64,000 nucleotides of DNA from Escarpia spicata. Taxonomy: Eukaryota; Annelida; Polychaeta; Sabellida; Siboglinidae. This document shows, one piece after another, positions 37,704-50,463 of this stretch (position 1 is the stretch's first letter; every line of letters starts with the position of its first letter). The translations under genes and the position numbers were made by a program. Location of the stretch: assembly GCA_963995525.1 (NCBI GenBank), contig OZ023217.1:27021587-27085586 (forward strand), given 5' to 3'. The notes under the pieces were generated by a model, which ran no database searches, had not been told where the DNA came from, and worked only from the letters and a program-made list of their open reading frames with translations.

Positions 37704-38332
37704 ATGAACAGGACCTCTTGCAATATGTGGACACAAAAATTAACAAAAAATATGGAAACCCTAATCAATAGACGATGCGGTAGCTTTATGACGGCATCAC
37801 ATTCTGAAGAAAGGACAGGAACCTATGCCAGGACCCTGTTCATTGACTTCAGCTCAGCATTCAACATCATCTTCTTCAGGCTGTTGAATGTACATCCTGC
37901 CATGTGTCACTGGGTCCTTAACTTTCTACTTCACAGGCCTCAATGTACCAAAATCAATAACTCTCTCCAGACGTCTTATCCTGAATACAAGTTGTGAGCT
38001 ATCCCCCTTCTTGTTTAATATCTTCACAAATGACTGTGTCTCCGTGGACCAATCGGTCCTTGTGATCAAGTTATCCGATGGCACCACTGTGAAGGGCTGC
38101 ATTGAGAAGGCGGATGAGACGGCATAAAGGGAGGAGATTCAGATAATGTTTTGCTGGTGTGCGGATAACAACCTCAAATTAAAAGTTTCAAAGACTAAAG
38201 AAATGATTGTTGATTTTCGCAAAAAGAAGTCTCCCATCCGCCCTCTTTCCATAAATGGCGTGGAGGTCGAGCAGGTTGAATATTTTAGATTCTTTGGAAC
38301 AACGATTTCAAGCGATCTCAGCCTGGGCACAA
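37704..38332 (+). mobile_element. LINE A left part, unit 7
   Basis: Beta type, but GACGGCATC near 37789, as in the alpha copies and unit 11. The sequence just before it reads AATACAAATTTTC, shared with unit 8. Confidence 0.85.
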
Positions 38333-41042
38333 TACACACACTGTGCATTACACTCATGGTGGGTGGAGTTCTCATAGCCTTCCGCGATGACATTGCAGCA
38401 GAACCACTTACAAAACTAAACTCAAGCTGTGAAATAGTATGGACAAAAATCCATTTCACACGAAACAAATCCATATACTTTGCATCCTACTACCGACCCC
38501 CCAGTGACCACCTTCAATCCCTTGAAGCTCTTCACGAGTCCCTAACAAAACTGTACAGATCACAAAAGCTTCTCCTAATATAGTTATAGCAGGTGACTCC
38601 AACCAGATATTAACTGGGGCAAGCAGCAAACCACTGACAACTGAACTGCCAGCAAGTATAACAAACTGCTAGAAATAATTAGAGAATTTGGATTACAAAA
38701 CATGGTCAACGATCCCATACGAGTTGATTCCGGCAATATCCCTGACCTCATACTCACTTCTAAACCATCGATAACTGCTAACACTCACACCACTCCCGGC
38801 ATGGGTGATCATGAAGCTGTGACCTTTAACGTAAACCTCAATCCAATCCGTAACAGTAAACCAGCACACAAAGTGTTCCAATATAAATCTGCAAACTGGG
38901 TTAAGCTTAAAGATGACATAAAACAACTAACAACAACATACTTTGACACGAACCCAAATTCAACAGGTCAACACAAATTGGGACTTTTTCCGGAACGATC
39001 TTACTTCACTAGTCAACAATAATATCCCCAGCCGCAACACCAAAGCAAAAACCCTCTTCCCCTGGATAACACGTGAAATAATAAGAATGCAAAGAATACG
39101 CAACAAAAGCCATTAAAAAGCAAAACAAACTGGACGTAATGGTGACTGGGAAAGGGTTAGGCAACTCCGAAAACAAGCCACAAAAGCTGCAACCAAATCG
39201 TACTCAGACTATCTAAACAATCACATTGGAGACAGCCTAAAAACAAACCCAAAACAATTCTGGTCATTCATTAAAGCAAACAAACGAGAATACATTGGCA
39301 TCCCTACACTGCAAGCAAACGACCAACCAATCACAAATGATCACGATAAAGCAAATACACTTAACAACCAATTTAGTTCCGTGTTTACTCAAGAAATCTA
39401 CCCCATCCCCCAACTAGCTCCATCCATCTATCCCGACATGCCCTCCATCGAAATCAGGATAGACGGAGTAATTAAGCAACTGAAAAACCTAAACCAAAAT
39501 AAAGCTACAGGCCCCGACGAATACCCAGCCAGAGTCCTTAAAGAGACTGCAGTGGAAACTGTCCCCATCATCACACCCATTTTCCAGCAGTCATACAACA
39601 CTTGCAAACTCCCAGATGACTGGCTCCAAGCACTAGTAACACCAATACACCAAAAAGCCACAAATCAGACCCTGCTAATGATAGACCAATTTCGTTAACA
39701 TGCATCCTCTGCAAAGTTATGGAGCACATCATTTTAAGCAACATGTGGAAACACACAAACACATCATCATCCACTTCCAACATGGATTCCAACCAGGTCT
39801 GTCTTTTGAATCCCAACTTATCGAGACAGTCCACGACTGGTTGACTGCTATGGACAATAAGACACAAATAGATGCCATCCTACTCGATTTCGCCAAAGCC
39901 TTCAACAAAGTCCCACATAAACGCCTCCTATCCAAATTAGCTTTCTATGGAATAACTGGAAACACAAAACTGGATCAAATCGTTTCTATCCAATCGCAAA
40001 CAGAGAGTCTCAGTCAATGGAGCCCTGTCGGACATCACAAATGTTACATCTGGTGTACCACAGGGCTCAGTCCCTAGGACCTGTCCTATTTTTACTCTAC
40101 ATAAACGACATAACCGAAAATGTCCAATCTTCCGTACGTCTCTTTGCAGACGACAGCATTATATATCGCAAAATTACATCCGAAACCGACCACGAAACTC
40201 TCCAATCTGACCTGATCAAACTCCAAACATGGTCTAATAAATGGCAGATGGAATTTAACATATCTAAATGTGTGCATCTCCTAATAACAAACAAAACCAA
40301 ACCCAGACTACATTCATATTCACTATTTGGCATACAACTCTCTAACGCCTCTAGCCACATATATCTTGGAATAAAATTAGATTCTAAACTAACCTGGGCT
40401 AACCATATTACTGACATAGCTTCAAAATCTTCAAAAGTCCTAGGCATGGTCAAACGAACCCTCGGACCATGCAAACCTGAACTAAAAGAAACAGCCTATA
40501 ACATGCTAATCCGACCAAAACTCGAGTATGCCTCTCCCATATGGAACCCACACACTGCCACCCAAATTGAACACCTTGAAAGAGTACAACACTGTGCTGC
40601 CAGATTTGTCAGAAATGACCACAGACGCCAAACAAACGCAGCAGACCTAATAGCCATCCTTGGATGGTCAACTCTTGAACGACGACGCATTATCAAACAA
40701 GCCATGACATTTACAAAATATTAAATAACAATCAACATCACACCCTCACCAGGTCTACTAACACAGTAAAAAAAACCGTGCATCAATGCAGCAGTGTTCT
40801 CTTTCTACCCCCGAGCAGTTCGAATCTGGAATATGATTCCACCACCGATTACTGAACTAGAAAGCCCCATAGCGTTTCAAACAGCGATCATGAACCTCCC
40901 TTTCACCACACCCAATCATATAAAGTGCCTATAAAATAAACAAACTACCCATAACGCATGCGCACAAACAAGCACAACACAACTCCTGCGTTAGCACAAG
41001 TTTGGGCTGTTTTGGAGTAAATCACCTGACCTAAGACAAAAA
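38333..41042 (+). mobile_element. LINE B, unit 7
   Basis: Thr to Ile at SSHIYLG near 40360, shared with units 8 and 9; WNPH. CATATAAAG replaces CATCTAAAG near 40918. RT fragment ORF at 40017-40724. Confidence 0.88.
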
Positions 41043-41350
41043 GGCACAACAAAGCCTGTTCTTCCTGAGGCAGCTCAGGGAGATTCGGCATTGTTCAGGA
41101 GATTACGATACGGTTCTACTGCGCAAACATTGAAAGTATCCCCACTTTCTCAATTGTAATTTGGTTTGGCTGCGCCAGTCAGGAGGAGAAACAACGGCTA
41201 CAAATTATATTGAAAAGCGCATCTAGAATCACTGGGCGGGAGTTCCCATCCATTGGTTCTATTTACCATGTTGGCTGTGCGCGAAAATCCAAGAGCATTG
41301 TATATGATACTTCATTACGTGTTACCCAGCAGAACTGCTTTGCAAGTTAG
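41043..41350 (+). mobile_element. LINE A right part, unit 7
   Basis: ATT in place of ATG near 41159, as in units 3, 8 and 9. Confidence 0.82.
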
Positions 41351-41693
41351 TTACATTGATCGGGGTATTTAAAAATAAACTTCCGTCATGGAGGTGACAT
41401 GGCGTCATGGAGGTGACATGTTGTCATGGTAAATACTGGCACACAGGCTCGTAACCAAACAAGTGTGATGGAATGATACAAACCCGTACCTACCTGGCAT
41501 GCACATTTCTCATTTCGCTTTATTAAGTAGGCATACACGCTTGGCATTTGTGCTTACAAGAAACTAGTCTACATTAGTAATAGCGATCACTAGCGACACA
41601 TCAAACGTGTATCATTGAATTCATTTGAAGAAGCCAGGTATTAAGGCCATCTCTTAATCAAACGTATACACAGATGTTCCTGGCCCCTGCTGC

Positions 41694-42772
41694 TTAATGA
41701 CTAGAGACGGAACTTGGCGGACGACATTGCATGAATCCAGCCAAGCGATGTCGTGCTTTTTTTGGCCATCTGTACCGTTCGTTCCCACATAACCGACAGA
41801 ACATGAATAAACCTATCTTACACTTGGGAAGCTTAGCACAGTATTTTCCATGCAGCCGAATCATTGTCTCTGAGCGTATTCTTCATGGCATTTTCACCAC
41901 ATTTTTTGTGATTGAGTCTCATCTAGTAATAATCCTACTGCTATCTCTGCATAGGACTGTCTTGACATTGCCTGATAGTCTCTGTCCTAGTGATTTGTGA
42001 ATGTTTCTTGTGTAGTTAGTCAAGTTCTCCATTCCACGAGTCAGCTTTTTGGGGATGCCGAGAACACCATGAGCCATTGCAAGCATCCTGTACTTCTCTA
42101 TGCGGAAATACATCAATTTGGTATAATCATTTACTTTTATTTATATGACTTGGATCTTCTGTCACTTCTCCTTGATGCCTGACACCACAGCTGTTGAAGT
42201 CAATTGCTTGCGCATCTTTAGAGTAAGTTTGCTCTTGCTGTTTCGCAGCAAACGGTTAACATGTCTTGTTTGTGTCGACTTGCCCAGTTGTGATTTAAGG
42301 CGCTGTAATCTTTTTCTGTATTTTTCTGCTCTATGGTTTGATTTATCCATTTCCTTCTCCAATTTCTTCATTCCCCTGTACAAATTGCTACTGTCCTGCC
42401 GCACTCGTTGACGACCACGTTGCTTCTGTAGTGATTCGTTCTGACGTGTTTGTTGCATCGTGTTTGCTGCATCTGCATTAGCACCACTGTCGTCTTGTTA
42501 TGGTGATGTTGTTGGGGTGTTTTGCTGAAGTAAACATAGTTGTTGCTGGTGAGCCTTTTTCTTTGCTCGAGAATGCTCAGCTGACTCTCGCCACCTTTGT
42601 CTCTGCTGTCTCACATCCCTGTTGCATACCTCAATTTGTTTCTGTCTCTGTTGCCAACGTTGTCTATCCTTTTTTTTAAATCTTCATATATTTCAGTGTT
42701 TTGTGCATATACGGTTCCTGGTGTTGCACCTCAGATTTCTTTTACCAGTTCTTTTCCTCGTGTGTGATCCAT
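41694..42772 (-). pseudogene. Minus-strand gene remnant, units 7/8
   Basis: GTTCGTTCCC near 41778 (units 7-9 only). In the 5' part the T tract reads TTTTTTTTAAATC near 42678, a T to A change private to unit 8. Coiled-coil ORF at 42162-42458. Confidence 0.6.
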
Positions 42773-43771
42773 TGTTTTATCTCTAGAATACATGCAAAAC
42801 CTCAAAATCAATATATGGTCCTTGCAGATCAATATCTTTTGCTGGTGATAATGCTTTATTAATTGACATTATTTAATCTTGAGGAGATGAGAAAGCAATC
42901 CACACTCAACTGGTGTCATGGAGTGCCCCTCCAAGACATCCACTTCCAATAAAATGGCCATGAAATGAATGACATTGGATTGGGCACGCAATAGATGTTA
43001 TGCTGTTCCTGCATGTAAGAACATATTTAAATGCACATATGCCCCATTCACTAACAAGAAATTAAATAATTGTACTATTCATTAACTCCATGACACAACA
43101 GTCACTCCGTGACATGTTCATTTGTCATGGAATGATTGTCATGGAGTGATACATTCAATTCATAGTCAGTTGGTTTAATTACTATTTTTATGATTGGTAG
43201 TGTCAGGCAGATAGGTTAACTGATAAGTGGGGAGTGGATGTCACTGAGGTGACAATGAATTAACACATGCATTGGTATACTAGCACATTATATCGGATAG
43301 TTCAAACAGTTTTTATTGCACACAATCTTACCATGTTTCACTGCCAGCAGTATGTGTTTGAGAAAAGGGAGCACCACCAGCCTGCTTCAACAACACTTAG
43401 TAACCCGTTGCAAAGGTCAATTGTAGTACAATGTCGTGGAGTGACACAAATCAGTGGGAAAATGTTACTTATAGCTGTAACAAGTAAAATACAAATATAT
43501 TTGTTTCAACAGTTGTTTTATTATTAAAGTAAATACATCGATTACTGGAACAGGGCACATTTGAATCAATTCTACATCTTGAAATTATCTGAATAAACAT
43601 TGACTAAGTTGAGAACTTGTACTGGGACATAGTAACTTTGCGTCATGGAGTGACATTTGACATTTCAGTCTACATCTGTTGGTATACCAAAAGTGATAAA
43701 TATTTTAGTATATATTCATAAACTTTAAGGAGGGCTATGTCCAAAACATTACTTGTAAATACAAATTTTCA

Positions 43772-44400
43772 ATGAACAGGACCTCTTGCAATATGTGGAC
43801 ACAAAAATTAACAAAAAATATGGAAACCCTAATCAATAGACGATGCGGTAGCTTTATGACTGCATCACATTCTGAAGAAAGGACAGGAACCTATGCCAGG
43901 ACCCTGTTCATTGACTTCAGCTCAGCATTCAACATCATCTTCTTCAGGCTGTTGAATGTACATCCTGCCATGTGTCACTGGGTCCTTAACTTTCTACTTC
44001 ACAGGCCTCAATGTACCAAAATCAATAACTCTCTCCAGACGTCTTATCCTGAATACAAGTTGTGAGCTATCCCCCTTCTTGTTTAATATCTTCACAAATG
44101 ACTGTGTCTCCGTGGACCAATCGGTCCTTGTGATCAAGTTATCCGATGGCACCACTGTGAAGGGCTGCATTGAGAAGGCGGATGAGACGGCATAAAGGGA
44201 GGAGATTCAGATAATGTTTTGCTGGTGTGCGGATAACAACCTCAAATTAAAAGTTTCAAAGACTAAAGAAATGATTGTTGATTTTCGCAAAAAGAAGTCT
44301 CCCATCCGCCCTCTTTCCATAAATGGCGTGGAGGTCGAGCAGGTTGAATATTTTAGATTCTTTGGAACAACGATTTCAAGCGATCTCAGCCTGGGCACAA
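43772..44400 (+). mobile_element. LINE A left part, unit 8
   Basis: Beta type with GACTGCATC near 43857. Confidence 0.85.
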
Positions 44401-47109
44401 TACACACACTGTGCATTACACTCATGGTGGGTGGAGTTCTCATAGCCTTCCGCGATGACATTGCAGCAGAACCACTTACAAAACTAAACTCAAGCTGTGA
44501 AATAGTATGGACAAAAATCCATTTCACACGAAACAAATCCATATACTTTGCATCCTACTACCGACCCCCCAGTGACCACCTTCAATCCCTTGAAGCTCTT
44601 CACGAGTCCCTAACAAAACTGTACAGATCACAAAAGCTTCTCCTAATATAGTTATAGCAGGTGACTCCAACCAGATATTAACTGGGGCAAGCAGCAAACC
44701 ACTGACAACTGAACTGCCAGCAAGTATAACAAACTGCTAGAAATAATTAGAGAATTTGGATTACAAAACATGGTCAACGATCCCATACGAGTTGATTCCG
44801 GCAATATCCCTGACCTCATACTCACTTCTAAACCATCGATAACTGCTAACACTCACACCACTCCCGGCATGGGTGATCATGAAGCTGTGACCTTTAACGT
44901 AAACCTCAATCCAATCCGTAACAGTAAACCAGCACACAAAGTGTTCCAATATAAATCTGCAAACTGGGTTAAGCTTAAAGATGACATAAAACAACTAACA
45001 ACAACATACTTTGACACGAACCCAAATTCAACAGGTCAACACAAATTGGGACTTTTTCCGGAACGATCTTACTTCACTAGTCAACAATAATATCCCCAGC
45101 CGCAACACCAAAGCAAAAACCCTCTTCCCCTGGATAACACGTGAAATAATAAGAATGCAAAGAATACGCAACAAAAGCCATTAAAAAGCAAAACAAACTG
45201 GACGTAATGGTGACTGGGAAAGGGTTAGGCAACTCCGAAAACAAGCCACAAAAGCTGCAACCAAATCGTACTCAGACTATCTAAACAATCACATTGGAGA
45301 CAGCCTAAAAACAAACCCAAAACAATTCTGGTCATTCATTAAAGCAAACAAACGAGAATACATTGGCATCCCTACACTGCAAGCAAACGACCAACCAATC
45401 ACAAATGATCACGATAAAGCAAATACACTTAACAACCAATTTAGTTCCGTGTTTACTCAAGAAATCTACCCCATCCCCCAACTAGCTCCATCCATCTATC
45501 CCGACATGCCCTCCATCGAAATCAGGATAGACGGAGTAATTAAGCAACTGAAAAACCTAAACCAAAATAAAGCTACAGGCCCCGACGAATACCCAGCCAG
45601 AGTCCTTAAAGAGACTGCAGTGGAAACTGTCCCCATCATCACACCCATTTTCCAGCAGTCATACAACACTTGCAAACTCCCAGATGACTGGCTCCAAGCA
45701 CTAGTAACACCAATACACCAAAAAGCCACAAATCAGACCCTGCTAATGATAGACCAATTTCGTTAACATGCATCCTCTGCAAAGTTATGGAGCACATCAT
45801 TTTAAGCAACATGTGGAAACACACAAACACATCATCATCCACTTCCAACATGGATTCCAACCAGGTCTGTCTTTTGAATCCCAACTTATCGAGACAGTCC
45901 ACGACTGGTTGACTGCTATGGACAATAAGACACAAATAGATGCCATCCTACTCGATTTCGCCAAAGCCTTCAACAAAGTCCCACATAAACGCCTCCTATC
46001 CAAATTAGCTTTCTATGGAATAACTGGAAACACAAAACTGGATCAAATCGTTTCTATCCAATCGCAAACAGAGAGTCTCAGTCAATGGAGCCCTGTCGGA
46101 CATCACAAATGTTACATCTGGTGTACCACAGGGCTCAGTCCCTAGGACCTGTCCTATTTTTACTCTACATAAACGACATAACCGAAAATGTCCAATCTTC
46201 CGTACGTCTCTTTGCAGACGACAGCATTATATATCGCAAAATTACATCCGAAACCGACCACGAAACTCTCCAATCTGACCTGATCAAACTCCAAACATGG
46301 TCTAATAAATGGCAGATGGAATTTAACATATCTAAATGTGTGCATCTCCTAATAACAAACAAAACCAAACCCAGACTACATTCATATTCACTATTTGGCA
46401 TACAACTCTCTAACGCCTCTAGCCACATATATCTTGGAATAAAATTAGATTCTAAACTAACCTGGGCTAACCATATTACTGACATAGCTTCAAAATCTTC
46501 AAAAGTCCTAGGCATGGTCAAACGAACCCTCGGACCATGCAAACCTGAACTAAAAGAAACAGCCTATAACATGCTAATCCGACCAAAACTCGAGTATGCC
46601 TCTCCCATATGGAACCCACACACTGCCACCCAAATTGAACACCTTGAAAGAGTACAACACTGTGCTGCCAGATTTGTCAGAAATGACCACAGACGCCAAA
46701 CAAACGCAGCAGACCTAATAGCCATCCTTGGATGGTCAACTCTTGAACGACGACGCATTATCAAACAAGCCATGACATTTACAAAATATTAAATAACAAT
46801 CAACATCACACCCTCACCAGGTCTACTAACACAGTAAAAAAACCGTGCATCAATGCAGCAGTGTTCTCTTTCTACCCCCGAGCAGTTCGAATCTGGAATA
46901 TGATTCCACCACCGATTACTGAACTAGAAAGCCCCATAGCGTTTCAAACAGCGATCATGAACCTCCCTTTCACCACACCCAATCATCTAAAGTGCCTATA
47001 AAATAAACAAACTACCCATAACGCATGCGCACAAACAAGCACAACACAACTCCTGCGTTAGCACAAGTTTGGGCTGTTTTGGAGTAAATCACCTGACCTA
47101 AGACAAAAA
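44401..47109 (+). mobile_element. LINE B, unit 8
   Basis: SSHIYLG and WNPH; 7-A tract near 46835. RT fragment ORF at 46085-46792. Confidence 0.88.
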
Positions 47110-47417
47110 GGCACAACAAAGCCTGTTCTTCCTGAGGCAGCTCAGGGAGATTCGGCATTGTTCAGGAGATTACGATACGGTTCTACTGCGCAAACATTGA
47201 AAGTATCCCCACTTTCTCAATTGTAATTTGGTTTGGCTGCGCCAGTCAGGAGGAGAAACAACGGCTACAAATTATATTGAAAAGCGCATCTAGAATCACT
47301 GGGCGGGAGTTCCCATCCATTGGTTCTATTTACCATGTTGGCTGTGCGCGAAAATCCAAGAGCATTGTATATGATACTTCATTACGTGTTACCCAGCAGA
47401 ACTGCTTTGCAAGTTAG
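47110..47417 (+). mobile_element. LINE A right part, unit 8
   Basis: ATT in place of ATG near 47226. Confidence 0.82.
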
Positions 47418-47760
47418 TTACATTGATCGGGGTATTTAAAAATAAACTTCCGTCATGGAGGTGACATGGCGTCATGGAGGTGACATGTTGTCATGGTAAA
47501 TACTGGCACACAGGCTCGTAACCAAACAAGTGTGATGGAATGATACAAACCCGTACCTACCTGGCATGCACATTTCTCATTTCGCTTTATTAAGTAGGCA
47601 TACACGCTTGGCATTTGTGCTTACAAGAAACTAGTCTACATTAGTAATAGCGATCACTAGCGACACATCAAACGTGTATCATTGAATTCATTTGAAGAAG
47701 CCAGGTATTAAGGCCATCTCTTAATCAAACGTATACACAGATGTTCCTGGCCCCTGCTGC

Positions 47761-48835
47761 TTAATGACTAGAGACGGAACTTGGCGGACGACATTGCATG
47801 AATCCAGCCAAGCGATGTCGTGCGTTTTTTGGCCATCTGTACCGTTCGTTCCCACATAACCGACAGAACATGAATAAACCTATCTTACACTTGGGAAGCT
47901 CAGCACAGTATTTTCCATGCAGCCGAATCATTGTCTCTGAGCGTATTCTTCATGGCATTTTCACCACATTTTTTTTGATTGAGTCTCATCTAGTAATAAT
48001 CCTACTGCTATCTCTGCATAGGACTGTCTTGACATTGCCTGATAGTCTGTCCTAGTGATTTGTGAATGTTTCTTGTGTAGTTAGTCAAGTTCTCCATTCC
48101 ACGAGTCAGCTTTTTGGGGATGCCGAGAACACCATGAGCCATTGCAAGCATCCTGTACTTCTCTATGCGGAAATACATCAATTTGGTAATCATTTACTTT
48201 TATTTATATGACTTGGATCTTCTGTCACTTCTCCTTGATGCCTGACACCACAGCTGTTGAAGTCAATTGCTTGCGCATCTTTAGAGTAAGTTTGCTCTTG
48301 CTGTTTCAGAGCAAACGGTTAACATGTCTTGTTTGTGTCGACTTGCCCAGTTGTGATTTAAGGCGCTGTAATCTTTTTCTGTATTTTTCTGCTCTATGGT
48401 TTGATTTATCCATTTCCTTCTCCAATTTCTTCATTCCCCTGTACAAATTGCTACTGTCCTGCCGCACTCGTTGACGACCACGTTGCTTCTGTAGTGATTC
48501 GTTCTGACGTGTTTGTTGCATCGTGTTTGCTGCATCTGCATTAGCACCACTGTCGTCTTGTTATGGTGATGTTGTTGGGGTGTTTTGCTGAAGTAAACAT
48601 AGTTGTTGCTGGTGAGCCTTTTTCTTTGCTCGAGAATGCTCAGCTGACTCTCGCCACCTTTGTCTCTGCTGTCTCACATCCCTGTTGCATACCTCAATTT
48701 GTTTCTGTCTCTGTTGCCAACGTTGTATATCCTTTTTTTTTAATCTTCATATATGTCAGTGTTTTGTGCATATACGGTTCCTGGTGTTGCACCTCAGATT
48801 TCTTTTACCAGTTCTTTTCCTCGTGTGTGATCCAT
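47761..48835 (-). pseudogene. Minus-strand gene remnant, units 8/9
   Basis: GCGTTTTTTGG near 47823, GAAGCTCAGC near 47897, TTTTTTTTGATTG near 47970 and a 2-bp deletion near 48047 (GATAGTCTGTCC) are shared with units 9/10 only. Private: CTGTTTCAGAG near 48301, which creates a stop shortening the minus coiled-coil ORF to 48306-48521. Confidence 0.6.
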
Positions 48836-49834
48836 TGTTTTATCTCTAGAATACATGCAAAACGTCAAAATCAATATATGGTCCTTGCAGATCAATATCT
48901 TTTGCTGGTGATAATGCTTTATTAATTGACATTATTTAATCTTGAGGAGATGAGAAAGCAATCCACACTCAACTGGTGTCATGGAGTGCCCCTCCAAGAC
49001 ATCCACTTCCAATAAAATGGCCATGAAATGAATGACATTGGATTGGGCACGCAATAGATGTTATGCTGTTCCTGCATGTAAGAACATATTTAAATGCACA
49101 TATGCCCCATTCACTAACAAGAAATTAAATAATTGTACTATTCATTAACTCCATGACACAACAGTCACTCCGTGACATGTTCATTTGTCATGGAATGATT
49201 GTCATGGAGTGATACATTCAATTCATAGTCAGTTGGTTTAATTACTATTTTTATGATTGGTAGTGTCAGGCAGATAGGTTAACTGATAAGTGGGGAGTGG
49301 ATGTCACTGAGGTGACAATGAATTAACACATGCATTGGTATACTAGCACATTATATCGGATAGTTCAAACAGTTTTGATTGCACACAATCTTACCATGTT
49401 TCACTGCCAGCAGTATGTGTTTGAGAAAAGGGAGCACCACCAGCCTGCTTCAACAACACTTAGTAACCCGTTGCAAAGGTCAATTGTAGTACAATGTCGT
49501 GGAGTGACACAAATCAGTGGGAAAATGTTACTTATAGCTGTAACAAGTAAAATACAAATATATTTGTTTCAACAGTTGTTTTATTATTAAAGTAAATACA
49601 TCGATTACTGGAACAGGGCACATTTGAATCAATTCTACATCTTGAAATTATCTGAATAAACATTGACTAAGTTGAGAACTTGTACTGGGACATAGTAACT
49701 TTGCGTCATGGAGTGACATTTGACATTTCAGTCTACATCTGTTGGTATACCAAAAGTGATAAATATTTTAGTATATATTCATAAACTTTAAGGAGGGCTA
49801 TGTCCAAAACATTACTTGTAAATAAAAAATTTCA

Positions 49835-50463
49835 ATGAACAGGACCTCTTGCAATATGTGGACACAAAAATTAACAAAAAAAATGGAAACCCTAATCAAT
49901 AGACGATGCGGTAGCTTTATGACTGCATCACATTCTGAAGAAAGGACAGGAACCTATGCCAGGACCCTGTTCATTGACTTCAGCTCAGCATTCAACATCA
50001 TCTTCTTCAGGCTGTTGAATGTACATCCTGCCATGTGTCACTGGGTCCTTAACTTTCTACTTCACAGGCCTCAATGTACCAAAATCAATAACTCTCTCCA
50101 GACGTCTTATCCTGAATACAAGTTGTGAGCTATCCCCCTTCTTGTTTAATATCTTCACAAATGACTGTGTCTCCGTGGACCAATCGGTCCTTGTGATCAA
50201 GTTATCCGATGGCACCACTGTGAAGGGCTGCATTGAGAAGGCGGATGAGACGGCATAAAGGGAGGAGATTCAGATAATGTTTTGCTGGTGTGCGGATAAC
50301 AACCTCAAATTAAAAGTTTCAAAGACTAAAGAAATGATTGTTGATTTTCGCAAAAAGAAGTCTCCCATCCGCCCTCTTTCCATAAATGGCGTGGAGGTCG
50401 AGCAGGTTGAATATTTTAGATTCTTTGGAACAACGATTTCAAGCGATCTCAGCCTGGGCACAA
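49835..50463 (+). mobile_element. LINE A left part, unit 9
   Basis: Beta type with TKKMET (AAAAAAAATGG near 49877), shared with unit 10. Confidence 0.85.

Larger units (their letters stand above)
36392..42459 (+). repeat. Array unit 7 (beta class)
   Basis: Length 6068 bp. It shares AATACAAATTTTC near 37690 with unit 8 only, and Ile instead of Thr in LINE B near 40360 with units 8 and 9. Private: CATATAAAGTG near 40918. Confidence 0.98.
42460..48522 (+). repeat. Array unit 8 (beta class)
   Basis: Length 6063 bp. It has a 7-A tract instead of 8 near 46835 (with units 9 and 10) and a 2-bp deletion near 48047 (with unit 9). AAAACCTCAAAATC near 42797 is shared with unit 11. Private: T to A in the T tract near 42678 and CTGTTTCAGAG near 48301. 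Confidence 0.98.
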